Shown here: positions 13,541 to 20,580 of the stretch, one piece after another
How positions within the stretch are numbered: position 1 is the first letter of the stretch
Layout: the number at the start of each line of letters is the position of its first letter
IMG/VR virus record: IMGVR_UViG_3300009082_000053
Span: 1-27,608 of that record
Strand: one strand, 5' to 3'
Length of the DNA stretch: 27,608 bases
From: a virus
Translations under genes and position numbers: made by a program
The notes under the pieces: generated by a model
Seen by the model: only the letters and a program-made list of their open reading frames with translations
What the model was told of the DNA's origin: nothing
Database searches by the model: none

Positions 13541-13650
13541 ATAGCTTAATACGAGGTATTATCGTTTTCTGTACTAATCCGCGCGTAGTTATAACAGTTG
13601 AGATAGCTGTATTAACTGTAATAGGAATCTTACTACTTACGGTGGTTTAA
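13537..13650 (+). CDS. 37-aa single-pass membrane peptide
   Basis: ATG at 13537 overlaps the stop of paralogue B (ATGA) and has a very strong GGAGGTGGAGG site. The peptide has a short amphipathic N-terminus (MNSLIRGIIVFCTNPR) and a hydrophobic helix (VVITVEIAVLTVIGILLLTVV). Its TAA is directly followed by the ligase ATG at 13651. Coupling on both sides and the strong site make it a credible gene. Function unknown. Confidence 0.68.
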   Translation: MNSLIRGIIVFCTNPRVVITVEIAVLTVIGILLLTVV

Positions 13651-14907
13651 ATGGCAGTTTTTGAAACTTTAGAAGCACTAGAAGTTATTACTGGATCTAA
13701 AGATAAAGAAGCTATGCTAAAGGGTAATCTTTGGGATGATGAACTTACATATCTGCTAGACGCAGCCTTGAACTTTAATCGCAAGTTCTTTATCAAGAAA
13801 CTACCAGAACTTGCAGAACCCGTTCCTTGTATAGGCGGACACCTACCCCAATTTAAAAATCTATTATATAGATTGGAAACTAGACAAATTACAGGTGATG
13901 CTGCGAAGAACGAAGTTAAGGCAGTTCTCGACCAGTGTACTTTCTTAGAACGTAAGTGGTTTTCTAGAGTATTGCTAAAGGATCTGCGATGCGGATTTGG
14001 TATTTCGACATGTAATAAAGCTGGGTTTGCTATTCCTGAGTTCGAAGTAATGTTGGCGAAGGATGGCAAAGAGTGTAAAAACATAGACAAGATAATTACT
14101 TCTGGGGTTTGGGTAAGTCGAAAATATGATGGTTATCGTTGCTTGGCAATAGTTAAGCATGGTGAAGCGACCTTATATAGTAGGAATGGAAAAGAGTATG
14201 TTAACTTCCCGACGATTCAGAAAGCTCTTAAGGCGTCGTGCAATGCTGAGACAACGTACATTTTCGATGGAGAGATATTATCCGATGACTTTCAATCTAT
14301 ACAGCGGTCCGCTTTTGCTTCAAAAAGGGGCACAACGGTCGGTGATGTTATTTACCGTATCTTCGATTGTATTGATTCTGTAGAGTGGGAAAAACAAAGC
14401 TTTAAACAACTGCCATCTGAACGATTTGTTAATCTTACTAAGTTTTTTACGTACAATAACATTGATAGCTCGTTATCTATGGTTGAACACGTTTGGTCTA
14501 CAAACAAAGAAGAGATATTACAACTAGAAAGAGATTATATAGTTGAGGGATATGAAGGTGCCATGCTACTGCCGGAGATACCCTATTATGTAGGTCGCAA
14601 GTCTAATGCAATGCTGAAGTTTAAAACCATGGTCACCATGGACTGCGAGGTAGTAGGTGTATATCAAGGAACCGGAAAATACGCTGGATCATTGGGAGGT
14701 TTACACCTTATACAGGAAAATGGATTACGGTGCGACGTCGGATCCGGCTTCGATGATACAGAACGCCGTTCAATCTTTAATGCTCCTGCTGCGGTATGTG
14801 GTCGTATCGCGGAAATTAAGTATCAAAACCTCAGCGATGATGGAATTTTACGTTTTCCAATATTCTTACGCTGGAGAGATAGTGGCAAAGATAGTGGAAA
14901 GATATAA
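13651..14907 (+). CDS. ATP-dependent DNA ligase
   Basis: The 418-residue protein shows the nucleotidyltransferase motifs in order: motif I KYDGYR with the adenylated lysine K158, SRNGKEY (177-183, motif Ia), FDGEIL (motif III), VEGYEGAML (motif IV) and MLKFK (motif V), then an OB-fold region ending in IAEIKYQNLSDDG and FPIFLRWR. The N-terminal 140 residues are a helical DNA-binding-like domain. It seals nicks using ATP. The ATG abuts the stop of the membrane peptide, and TTACGGTGG upstream is the likely site. It pairs functionally with the 5'-3' exonuclease and perhaps with the PNKP-like phosphatase at 18253. Confidence 0.93.
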   Translation: MAVFETLEALEVITGSKDKEAMLKGNLWDDELTYLLDAALNFNRKFFIKKLPELAEPVPCIGGHLPQFKNLLYRLETRQITGDAAKNEVKAVLDQCTFLERKWFSRVLLKDLRCGFGISTCNKAGFAIPEFEVMLAKDGKECKNIDKIITSGVWVSRKYDGYRCLAIVKHGEATLYSRNGKEYVNFPTIQKALKASCNAETTYIFDGEILSDDFQSIQRSAFASKRGTTVGDVIYRIFDCIDSVEWEKQSFKQLPSERFVNLTKFFTYNNIDSSLSMVEHVWSTNKEEILQLERDYIVEGYEGAMLLPEIPYYVGRKSNAMLKFKTMVTMDCEVVGVYQGTGKYAGSLGGLHLIQENGLRCDVGSGFDDTERRSIFNAPAAVCGRIAEIKYQNLSDDGILRFPIFLRWRDSGKDSGKI

Positions 14908-14909
14908 TC

Positions 14910-15098
14910 ATGATACACATTATCAAGTGCCCGCAAGAAGAGAATAATATATATCGTTGGTATCACGATAGGATGGATACCGTAGTTTTGTGCTTCTTGT
15001 TTAGCATGTTAAAACTAGGAATAGATCCTAATAAAGTAACTATTGACAGCGTAGATAGCACTTATGATTCGTTTGCAAAATATGAACCTAGAGGTTAA
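14910..15098 (+). CDS. hypothetical protein (62 aa)
   Basis: ATG lies 2 nt after the ligase stop with GGAAAG upstream. The protein has a hydrophobic centre (MDTVVLCFLFSMLKLGI) flanked by charged ends. It resembles small unknown proteins between phage enzymes. No family recognised. Confidence 0.6.
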   Translation: MIHIIKCPQEENNIYRWYHDRMDTVVLCFLFSMLKLGIDPNKVTIDSVDSTYDSFAKYEPRG

Positions 15099-15099
15099 A

Positions 15100-15333
15100 A
15101 TGAAAGATAAATTATTTTGTAAACTACCGATTTTTGCGTCGGCTACATTTTCTATTGATAAACCCAGCAACTGGGACATAATGAGCAAAGCTCAGCAAGA
15201 TGAATATTTCTTATCTGCTACTTCATTAAACAGAGAAGCTTCGTTATGTCATCAGTGTAGCGGACCTACCGAGACTGAGTACGAGATAGATACAATGCTA
15301 ATAGAAGGCGAAGAACTAGAGATATATGAATAG
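15100..15333 (+). CDS. hypothetical protein with CHQC motif (77 aa)
   Basis: I start at 15100, where AGAGG lies 5 nt upstream, rather than at an ATG at 15064 inside the previous gene. The sequence has one CxxC pair (LCHQCSGP, near residue 48) and an acidic C-terminus (IEGEELEIYE). The motif may bind a metal but a second pair is absent. Function unknown. Confidence 0.6.
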   Translation: MKDKLFCKLPIFASATFSIDKPSNWDIMSKAQQDEYFLSATSLNREASLCHQCSGPTETEYEIDTMLIEGEELEIYE

Positions 15334-15378
15334 AATTCGGTTAGTTTAGAAACTCATATTTGAGGGCTATAAAACACG

Positions 15379-15669
15379 ATGAACCATGACAACGATAAAA
15401 TAAAGTTTTTAGCTCGGTTTGAAGAATTAGATAACATACTGAGTGGATTACTCTCTCTATTTGTAAGTGAACAAATTATAACACAAGATGAAGCATTAAC
15501 TATAAATAGTAAACCCGCATCTCAAAAGATGCAATCTGTACACCTGCTACTGAAGACCAGTGATAAATTCATGATGGTAGATTGGGAATGGGTAGTATTA
15601 CCAGAAGAAAGATTGAAGTTAATAGTAGTAACGCATAACAGTGTTAAGGAGTTTACATACAGTGTGTAA
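15379..15669 (+). CDS. hypothetical protein (96 aa)
   Basis: The N-terminal half is helical (ARFEELDNILSGLLSLFVSEQIITQDEA) and the second half is beta-like (KFMMVDWEWVVLPEERLKLIVVTHN). The GAGGG site is about 12 nt from the ATG, which is long. It overlaps the next gene by 8 nt. No family recognised. Confidence 0.6.
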   Translation: MNHDNDKIKFLARFEELDNILSGLLSLFVSEQIITQDEALTINSKPASQKMQSVHLLLKTSDKFMMVDWEWVVLPEERLKLIVVTHNSVKEFTYSV

Positions 15670-15901
15670 TAGTGCAGAAAATCGTGTAGACTTCAATTCG
15701 CCGAGTTATCTGATAACTTGTCCGATAAAAATGCGTAGAGGAGATGCTTCAAACGCTAAGAAAATCCTAGTACACTGTGAGCATTGCTATCTTCGAGATT
15801 CACTGATGGAGTTTTACTGTAACTCGGTTCGTGGTGACCATAAAGCTGCAAGTAAGGAGCGTCTGGTCAACGGACATCAAGGATGGGTGACAGGTGATTA
15901 G
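15662..15901 (+). CDS. hypothetical cysteine-containing protein (79 aa)
   Basis: I chose the GTG at 15662 because AAGGAG lies 10 nt upstream; an in-frame GTG at 15641 overlaps the previous gene more and has no site. The protein has HCEHCYLR and other cysteines (CNSAEN, LITCPIK, FYCNS) that could form a zinc site. Its TAG is followed at once by the next ATG. Function unknown. Confidence 0.58.
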   Translation: MCNSAENRVDFNSPSYLITCPIKMRRGDASNAKKILVHCEHCYLRDSLMEFYCNSVRGDHKAASKERLVNGHQGWVTGD

Positions 15902-16192
15902 ATGAGCAACATTATTTCCAAATTCAAGAATAAGATGCGTAGATATGTGAACACCCTAAAAAAGGCTAGAAAAGATTCACTTACTAGATGGTACTATACT
16001 ACGCCTTATAAGATAATTAGAAATCCATCATATATTTGGAGTTCAAAGATTAATAGGTATCATAAACTAGTTCATTATGATGAAAAACAAAATTTAGCAG
16101 GCAGATGCGTCAACATAAGCACTGATAAAAGTGATACGTTGTTATCCTCCCAACGTGAGAGTGTCAATCTGAGAGATGATTTTATAGGCTAA
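15902..16192 (+). CDS. hypothetical basic protein (96 aa)
   Basis: The ATG follows the previous stop directly, with GGTGA upstream. The first 60 residues are very basic and aromatic (FKNKMRRYVNTLKKARKDSL, WYYTTPYKIIRNPSYIW), consistent with nucleic-acid binding. No family recognised. It ends before the promoter of the AAA+ gene. Confidence 0.6.
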   Translation: MSNIISKFKNKMRRYVNTLKKARKDSLTRWYYTTPYKIIRNPSYIWSSKINRYHKLVHYDEKQNLAGRCVNISTDKSDTLLSSQRESVNLRDDFIG

Positions 16193-16227
16193 TATGACTA
16201 GTAAATACTAACTTTTTAATATCGTTG

Positions 16228-16234
16228 GTATAAT
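16228..16234 (+). promoter_or_regulatory. GTATAAT -10-like box for the AAA+ gene
   Basis: GGTATAAT lies in the 66-bp gap before the AAA+ gene, 11 nt ahead of its AAGGGAG site. No clear -35. The gap begins with TAAATACTAACTT, similar to TAAATACTGAACTT in the leader at 3565. Confidence 0.45.
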
Positions 16235-16258
16235 TCTAATAGATATAAGGGAGTTTTC

Positions 16259-17257
16259 ATGGATGAGTCTAAAAATAAAGAGTTCTTTCGACTGAAGAAA
16301 TTAACTTCTTTTAAAGAGTTGGCTGATAATCCAGAAATGACCATCCCGCTCAGTGATTTATGTATGCAAAATCAGGAATATATTGCTCAATTTGAACATA
16401 TCACAGACGATAAAGACCAAAAAACAGATATAAAACCGGGTGTCTACTCTCTAGTAGATGCTGGTTCTGGGCTAGATCTAAAGAAAACTGAACCTCGTAA
16501 AAGAAATTTATTAACTACTGTATTAAATACACAAGCGATCTTGCAAGAAGCTAAGCTGTTTTTCAGCAAATTACACATATATGACGAGCTTGATCAACCA
16601 AAGAAAAGGGGAGTACTACTGTACTCAGATCCCGGACTCGGAAAAAGTGCCGCCATATCGCAATTTATACAAGACGCGGTTGCTGAAGATGCTGGAACCG
16701 TTGTAATGTTATGGCCTACGGCAGAAGTAGACGCTTCTGATGTATCTAAGTTTTTATCGATACAGTCTGAATATACTGCCGAATGTACTAGATTAATTCT
16801 AGTAATAGAAGATATCGGTGGTAAAGTTCACGAAGGTTATGGTGGACCTAGACAAACCGATGCTGCTATGTTAAATTTACTTGATGGTATAGACGTGACG
16901 TTTAAACTGCCGTCCTTTATCATAGCTACTACAAATTTCCCGCAGAACTTGCTTTCTAGTCTCGCTGATCGCCCGGGACGTTTTGATAGATTAATAAAAC
17001 TTAGTCCACCGTCATATATAGAACGTATCCAACTACTTGAATTTATAGCAAAAAGAGATTTAACTTCGGAAGAAAAGACAGCTTTTAAAGGTAAATCAAC
17101 TGATGACTTAAGCATAGCCCATCTTGAAGAGATTGTAGTTAGAAGTCGTCTGCACGATAAAACTCTTGTACAAACCCTTAAGGAAATCATAGAGCACCGT
17201 AAGATGTTTAAACAGTCTTTCGAAGATGATAAAAATGGCTTAGGCTTCAAGGATTAA
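16259..17257 (+). CDS. classic AAA+ ATPase
   Basis: The 332-residue protein has an N-terminal region of about 110 residues and one AAA module: Walker A SDPGLGKS (123-130), Walker B LILVIEDI (179-186), sensor 1 TTNFP (224-228) and the second region of homology with ADRPGRFDR (236-244, two arginine-finger candidates), then a helical lid. This is the FtsH/p97/katanin branch, not ClpX. Such ATPases work as ring hexamers that unfold or remodel proteins. The extreme C-terminus is NGLGFKD, containing the LGF-type tripeptide used by Clp unfoldases to dock ClpP, though in an unusual place. Partnership with the two ClpP-like proteins is speculation. Confidence 0.88.
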   Translation: MDESKNKEFFRLKKLTSFKELADNPEMTIPLSDLCMQNQEYIAQFEHITDDKDQKTDIKPGVYSLVDAGSGLDLKKTEPRKRNLLTTVLNTQAILQEAKLFFSKLHIYDELDQPKKRGVLLYSDPGLGKSAAISQFIQDAVAEDAGTVVMLWPTAEVDASDVSKFLSIQSEYTAECTRLILVIEDIGGKVHEGYGGPRQTDAAMLNLLDGIDVTFKLPSFIIATTNFPQNLLSSLADRPGRFDRLIKLSPPSYIERIQLLEFIAKRDLTSEEKTAFKGKSTDDLSIAHLEEIVVRSRLHDKTLVQTLKEIIEHRKMFKQSFEDDKNGLGFKD

Positions 17258-17258
17258 A

Positions 17259-17546
17259 ATGACTAAAAATTCACTTGGCGATTACATAATGCTCGATCCT
17301 AAAGAGGTTCCAACTGTTCAGCAAATAAGTGATGCAGTTGAAGTCCTTAAGAGGTGTGAAGCAGTATTTACTAGAATGAGAACTAAAAAGGATCCGCCGC
17401 CCAAATCAATGGAGATGGTCGCTAGTTTTTTAGAAAGTTTGGTTGATTCTTATAAGAACAAGTTGAGAAATGAACCGTATGTTGGACCTACAGAAGATGA
17501 TGGTAAGAAGAAACATTCGGAGTCTATTGATAAATGGCAGATTTAA
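17259..17546 (+). CDS. hypothetical helical protein (95 aa)
   Basis: The ATG lies 1 nt after the AAA+ stop, with AAGGA inside the AAA+ gene's last codons, so the two are probably translationally coupled. The protein is helical and charged (VPTVQQISDAVEVLKRCEAVFTRMRTKKD; MEMVASFLESLVDSYKNKL). It could be a small partner of the AAA+ ATPase. No family recognised. Confidence 0.65.
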   Translation: MTKNSLGDYIMLDPKEVPTVQQISDAVEVLKRCEAVFTRMRTKKDPPPKSMEMVASFLESLVDSYKNKLRNEPYVGPTEDDGKKKHSESIDKWQI

Positions 17547-17563
17547 GTTGACGTCGAGTCAAC
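17547..17563 (+). promoter_or_regulatory. 6-bp hairpin immediately before a Shine-Dalgarno site
   Basis: GTTGAC pairs with GTCAAC around GTCGA, and the GGAGG site follows with no gap (17564-17568). It may insulate the site from upstream structure, act as a cleavage point or bind a regulator. Confidence 0.45.
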
Positions 17564-17570
17564 GGAGGCT

Positions 17571-17825
17571 ATGTTGATACACGACAATAAGATGTTTTGT
17601 AAAGTGAGTGTATTGAATGAGGTTGTTACTATTTATAAATTAACTGTACCAAGTGGTTCGTTTACAGTTGGTTTAAATCGCTTGGCACGTGTAGTAGATG
17701 ATGGTGGAGCTCAGCTTTCTCAACCGATAAAAGGTTTAAACATATCTGAGCTATTTAAGATTTTGTATCGAGACTATAGAGGTAAGTTTTCCTGGGTACC
17801 AGTAGACTCAGAAGACGATAACTAA
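17571..17825 (+). CDS. hypothetical protein (84 aa)
   Basis: CGGAGG lies only 2-3 nt before the ATG at 17571; a slightly later start at the M of NKM (17592) would have no site. The protein has beta-like segments (MFCKVSVLNEVVTIYKLTVPSGSFTVGL) and an acidic end. No family recognised. Confidence 0.6.
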   Translation: MLIHDNKMFCKVSVLNEVVTIYKLTVPSGSFTVGLNRLARVVDDGGAQLSQPIKGLNISELFKILYRDYRGKFSWVPVDSEDDN

Positions 17826-17834
17826 GGAGGATAT

Positions 17835-18236
17835 ATGACTTTTAGATCTAGAAACTGGGAAACGTTGATCGCAACTCAAGATAACTTTAGGGTTGCGTAT
17901 ACTACCAGTTCTGTTGTTACTAAATACTTGGAAGTTACCCAAGTTCCTACAGTTGTAGTATCTATCATAGATGATGACAAAAGAAGGGTTTTTATAGGTG
18001 TATCGCGGTGTTCACCCAACGATATACATAATAAGAAACTAGGAAGAGAGATCGCTGCCGGACGAGCTCTCAAGATGTGGTGGGAGCAAGGTTCTGCATT
18101 AGAAGGATCATATCCAATGGTAGAGATAGATGAAGGCTCGTCATACGAGTTAGTAGCTGCATCTACTACAGATATAGAATTATTTTGTGATAAGTTCTTA
18201 GACAACGATGAGTCACTTGATTTTGTGGCTCAGTAG
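17835..18236 (+). CDS. hypothetical protein (133 aa)
   Basis: AAGGAGG gives a strong ribosome-binding site. The protein looks like an alpha/beta fold: VPTVVVSIIDDDKRRVFIGVSRCSPND, then a helix LGREIAAGRALKMWWEQGS and an acidic C-terminus. The layout is somewhat deaminase- or nuclease-like, but no catalytic signature is present. No function assigned. Confidence 0.65.
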   Translation: MTFRSRNWETLIATQDNFRVAYTTSSVVTKYLEVTQVPTVVVSIIDDDKRRVFIGVSRCSPNDIHNKKLGREIAAGRALKMWWEQGSALEGSYPMVEIDEGSSYELVAASTTDIELFCDKFLDNDESLDFVAQ

Positions 18237-18252
18237 TTAGGGGTTAGTATTT

Positions 18253-18714
18253 ATGAAGTTAAAAGCCGTCATAATCGATTTAGACGGGACTTTGGTCTCA
18301 AACCAAAGTCGGATGGCAAATCTTTATCAATTGCCAGATATATCTGGTATAGACTGGGATAAATGGAACGAAGAATCTCAGTATGATCCTCACGCTGTAT
18401 GGTGCATGGAATTAGTAGAAGCTATGGCTACTAAGGGCTATCATATAGTATTTTTGACTGGACGCTCTGATTTTCCTAAGAGCAGAGATATAACAGAAAA
18501 ATGGTTGCAGTCACATGTTGATGCCAATATAAAGTGGACACTTATAATGAGACCGGCAGGTGATCAAGCGGAGGACGCAGAAGCTAAATACCGTATATAT
18601 TGGGATACCATAGAACCTCATTTTGATATTTTGTTTGCTGTTGATGACAAGCTGTCTAATATAGCAATGTGGCGAACACTCGGTATACCTGCTCTACATT
18701 GTGCCGATTATTAA
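18253..18714 (+). CDS. HAD-family phosphatase resembling the PNKP 3'-phosphatase domain
   Basis: The 153-residue protein has all HAD motifs: DLDGTL (about 9-14), the motif II threonine in FLTGRSD, a lysine in EAKYRIYW and the acidic motif IV in FAVDDKLSN. The arrangement WMEL-type helix, GYHIVFLTGR, MRPAGDQAED, IEPHFDILFAVDD and MWRTLGI closely follows the phosphatase half of T4 polynucleotide kinase (PseT). That enzyme removes 3'-phosphates or cyclic phosphates so ligase can join ends. Here no kinase P-loop domain is fused. Together with the ligase it could heal nicks. The nucleotide or nucleic-acid substrate is inferred. Confidence 0.83.
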   Translation: MKLKAVIIDLDGTLVSNQSRMANLYQLPDISGIDWDKWNEESQYDPHAVWCMELVEAMATKGYHIVFLTGRSDFPKSRDITEKWLQSHVDANIKWTLIMRPAGDQAEDAEAKYRIYWDTIEPHFDILFAVDDKLSNIAMWRTLGIPALHCADY

Positions 18715-18730
18715 CTTTAAAGGTAACATA

Positions 18731-19030
18731 ATGAAAAATGTCTTGTTTACGAAATCAGGTCCCAAAGATTTAAAGTCGCGCGTTACAGTAACTTTAAAAC
18801 GTCTAAATGATTGGAAGTCCGAATATCATTTAAGTTGTGTCTTGTCTAGTAGAGTTGGAGTTACTATATTACATAAAGGAATAACGTTTGCTATTTTATT
18901 TACACAAAATCGCCATGGAGAATCAGCTACGTATTGGACTACATCTTGGCCAGTAGGTTTACCATCTCCAAAATATGGTAAGCAACACTCTATTAAGTAT
19001 GAAGTAATAGATATTTATAACTTATATTAA
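18731..19030 (+). CDS. hypothetical protein (99 aa)
   Basis: I start at the ATG at 18731, which has AAAGG 7 nt upstream; an in-frame GTG at 18701 lies inside the phosphatase gene. The protein is basic with beta-like segments (SRVGVTILHKGITFAILFTQN). A terminator follows 15 nt after the stop. No family recognised. Confidence 0.6.
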   Translation: MKNVLFTKSGPKDLKSRVTVTLKRLNDWKSEYHLSCVLSSRVGVTILHKGITFAILFTQNRHGESATYWTTSWPVGLPSPKYGKQHSIKYEVIDIYNLY

Positions 19031-19044
19031 TTAAATATAAACTT

Positions 19045-19066
19045 GGCCACCTAATGGTGGCCTTTT
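19045..19066 (+). terminator. rho-independent terminator
   Basis: GGCCACC pairs perfectly with GGTGGCC around TAAT and is followed by TTTT. It closes the transcript that includes the AAA+ and phosphatase genes. The next gene starts 17 nt later. Confidence 0.8.
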
Positions 19067-19082
19067 AGTATGTGGAGTATTT

Positions 19083-19310
19083 ATGGTTACTAACCGCGAA
19101 AAACAACTAAAAAAAGTTATAAGTACGAAAAAACAAGAAATTATAGATTTAAATAACGAGATAAATAAACTAGCGACTGACGCTGCTGAAATGGTGGAAA
19201 AGATACAAATTCTTATACAAGGGTTCGAGAAAGCTAATAAGGTTTCATTTCAAGAAGCTGCACAAGCATTAAAGATATGGGATATAGAGGATCAAGATGT
19301 TAGCGAATAA
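19083..19310 (+). CDS. hypothetical coiled-coil protein (75 aa)
   Basis: GGAG lies upstream of the ATG, just after the terminator. Nearly the whole protein has heptad-like spacing (QLKKVISTKKQEIIDLNNEI, then ATDAAEMVEKIQILIQGFEK), so it should form a coiled coil. It overlaps the next gene by 14 nt. Role unknown. Confidence 0.65.
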   Translation: MVTNREKQLKKVISTKKQEIIDLNNEINKLATDAAEMVEKIQILIQGFEKANKVSFQEAAQALKIWDIEDQDVSE

Positions 19311-19587
19311 TAATATGGAGTATTGGGTCGCTAGGAGAGTCTTATATAACTTCTTAGCTATGATATATAATATAGGTATAGACAACCAAGTATATTCTCC
19401 GTGGATGACTTGGGTTAATGATGAGACACTTGAATTACGTATTCAACAGTGCTTTCAAAAGATGAATATACCTTGGTTTTGTTATTCACTCTTAACTTCA
19501 GTTGGGGATTCCTCTACCACTATTACATTCGGATCATATTCTTCTTCAGGTACTGATATCTCAATCTTAGAGAGTCCAGATTTATAG
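19297..19587 (+). CDS. hypothetical protein overlapping clpP-like gene antisense (96 aa)
   Basis: AGAGG lies 6 nt before the ATG. Residues 1-62 read like a real protein (YWVARRVLYNFLAMIYNIGI, WMTWVNDETLELRIQQCF). The last 35 residues (TSVGDSSTTITFGSYSSSGT) are encoded opposite the 3' end of the ClpP-like gene, an overlap of 106 bp. The serine-rich end may simply mirror that gene's acidic tail. No family recognised. Confidence 0.5.
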   Translation: MLANNNMEYWVARRVLYNFLAMIYNIGIDNQVYSPWMTWVNDETLELRIQQCFQKMNIPWFCYSLLTSVGDSSTTITFGSYSSSGTDISILESPDL

Positions 19588-20276
19588 GATCGACGATATA
19601 ATTCTTTGGTTAATTTAAGAAGCGATTTCTTATCTGGGTGTTGACTTAGTTGAGCTACTCGCATTTTGCGCAAGTTACCGCGCTTACGGGGCTCTATGAT
19701 CTTGTCAGCCAATCCCAACGACACCGCTTCGCTGGCAGTTAGCCATACATCACGCTTAACTAGATCTGCCCAGAACTCCTTTGGCATGCGAGAGTTATCA
19801 GCAAACATCTGATTGCAGCGTTCTTGTATATGCTTTTCATGATCAGCAGATATATATACATCAGTTATGTGACCACCCATAGTGGTCTCGCCAGCATCAG
19901 AGTCGTGTACCAAAATATAGGTATTAGTATATAAATATCGCTCGTCACATATAGCCATAACCCATACTGCAGCTGAGCTTATATTACCTCCACCAAAAAA
20001 CTTAAACTGGCAAGGTGACGCAAGAATAGTATCTATCAAGCGGAACATGCGGTGGGGATCCCCACCATCTGAGTCCATATGAAGTTCTATAGGTTGAGAT
20101 GATTTAGATTCCATTATATGAATAGCTCGTACCGCTAGCTCAACAGTACGCCATGATATCTCTGAGTATTCGTCACTCTCAGATGAAGTAGTACTTCCAC
20201 CGAAATATATGCGACGATGAGCGATATCGATACCTTTATCTAGTATCTCTTCGACGTTGGTACTCGGTTTAGCCAT
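19482..20276 (-). CDS. ClpP-like serine protease (second of two)
   Basis: The 264-residue protein has the ClpP pattern: IELHMDSDGGDPHRM (about 63-77), nucleophile S101 in GGNISSAAVWVM, catalytic H124 in ILVHDSDAG and D176 in KRDVWLTASEAVSLGLADKI, which fits the E. coli triad spacing well. The C-terminus is extended by about 70 residues, first basic (EPRKRGNLRKMR) and then acidic (VPEEEYDPN), and overlaps a plus-strand gene. AGGAGGA lies upstream of the ATG and a GTATAAT box further up. It is diverged from the 9989 ClpP-like protein, so the two could form mixed rings or serve separate roles such as head maturation. Confidence 0.88.
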   Translation of the reverse strand: MAKPSTNVEEILDKGIDIAHRRIYFGGSTTSSESDEYSEISWRTVELAVRAIHIMESKSSQPIELHMDSDGGDPHRMFRLIDTILASPCQFKFFGGGNISSAAVWVMAICDERYLYTNTYILVHDSDAGETTMGGHITDVYISADHEKHIQERCNQMFADNSRMPKEFWADLVKRDVWLTASEAVSLGLADKIIEPRKRGNLRKMRVAQLSQHPDKKSLLKLTKELYRRSYKSGLSKIEISVPEEEYDPNVIVVEESPTEVKSE

Positions 20277-20303
20277 TATGTCCTCCTAACGCTTCTAGAA
20301 ACT

Positions 20304-20310
20304 ATTATAC
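20304..20310 (-). promoter_or_regulatory. GTATAAT -10-like box for the minus-strand ClpP-like gene
   Basis: The minus strand reads CGGTATAAT, about 18 nt upstream of the AGGAGGA site. No clear -35. Confidence 0.42.
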
Positions 20311-20348
20311 CGATGTATATGGTGACTAGTACCGATGATATGAGTTTA

Positions 20349-20365
20349 TATAATACAGCTATAAT
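20349..20365 (+). promoter_or_regulatory. two TATAAT boxes before the 20379 gene
   Basis: TATAAT occurs at 20349-20354 and again at 20360-20365 in the divergent gap. The first would place initiation near 20361 with a leader of about 18 nt. This gap must drive transcription of the rightward block. Confidence 0.35.
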
Positions 20366-20378
20366 AAGTTGATTTTAA

Positions 20379-20561
20379 ATGAAAAAACATAAATATCATA
20401 CTGATAAAGTTGATCAAGCGCTGAAACTAGCTAAAGTGACTACTACTTTATATGGTTTGTGTTACGGACACAACCAGTCGCTGTTAGCAGTCTTAATTTT
20501 TAAGATTTTTTACAAACTGGATGTTATCTCTGAAGAAGAGATAAATGGTTTAATACAGTAA
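20379..20561 (+). CDS. hypothetical protein (60 aa)
   Basis: This short helical protein (DKVDQALKLAKVTTTLYGL, then a hydrophobic LLAVLIFKIFYKLDV) opens the rightward block after the divergent promoter gap. No convincing ribosome-binding site is present, which lowers confidence. No family recognised. Confidence 0.5.
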   Translation: MKKHKYHTDKVDQALKLAKVTTTLYGLCYGHNQSLLAVLIFKIFYKLDVISEEEINGLIQ

Positions 20562-20580
20562 CTATAAAGTAGAGGATGAC

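Noticed and set aside
13647-14090. Minus-strand open frame under the DNA ligase
   Set aside because: It is a serine-rich shadow of the ligase N-terminal domain.
14159-14383. Alternative plus-strand frame inside the ligase
   Set aside because: It lies wholly within the ligase motifs Ia-III; the ligase reading is certain.
16259-17257. ClpX or ClpA homologue
   Set aside because: The ATPase has classic AAA second-region-of-homology features and no zinc-binding or mid-domain IGF loop; only the C-terminal LGF hints at ClpP docking.
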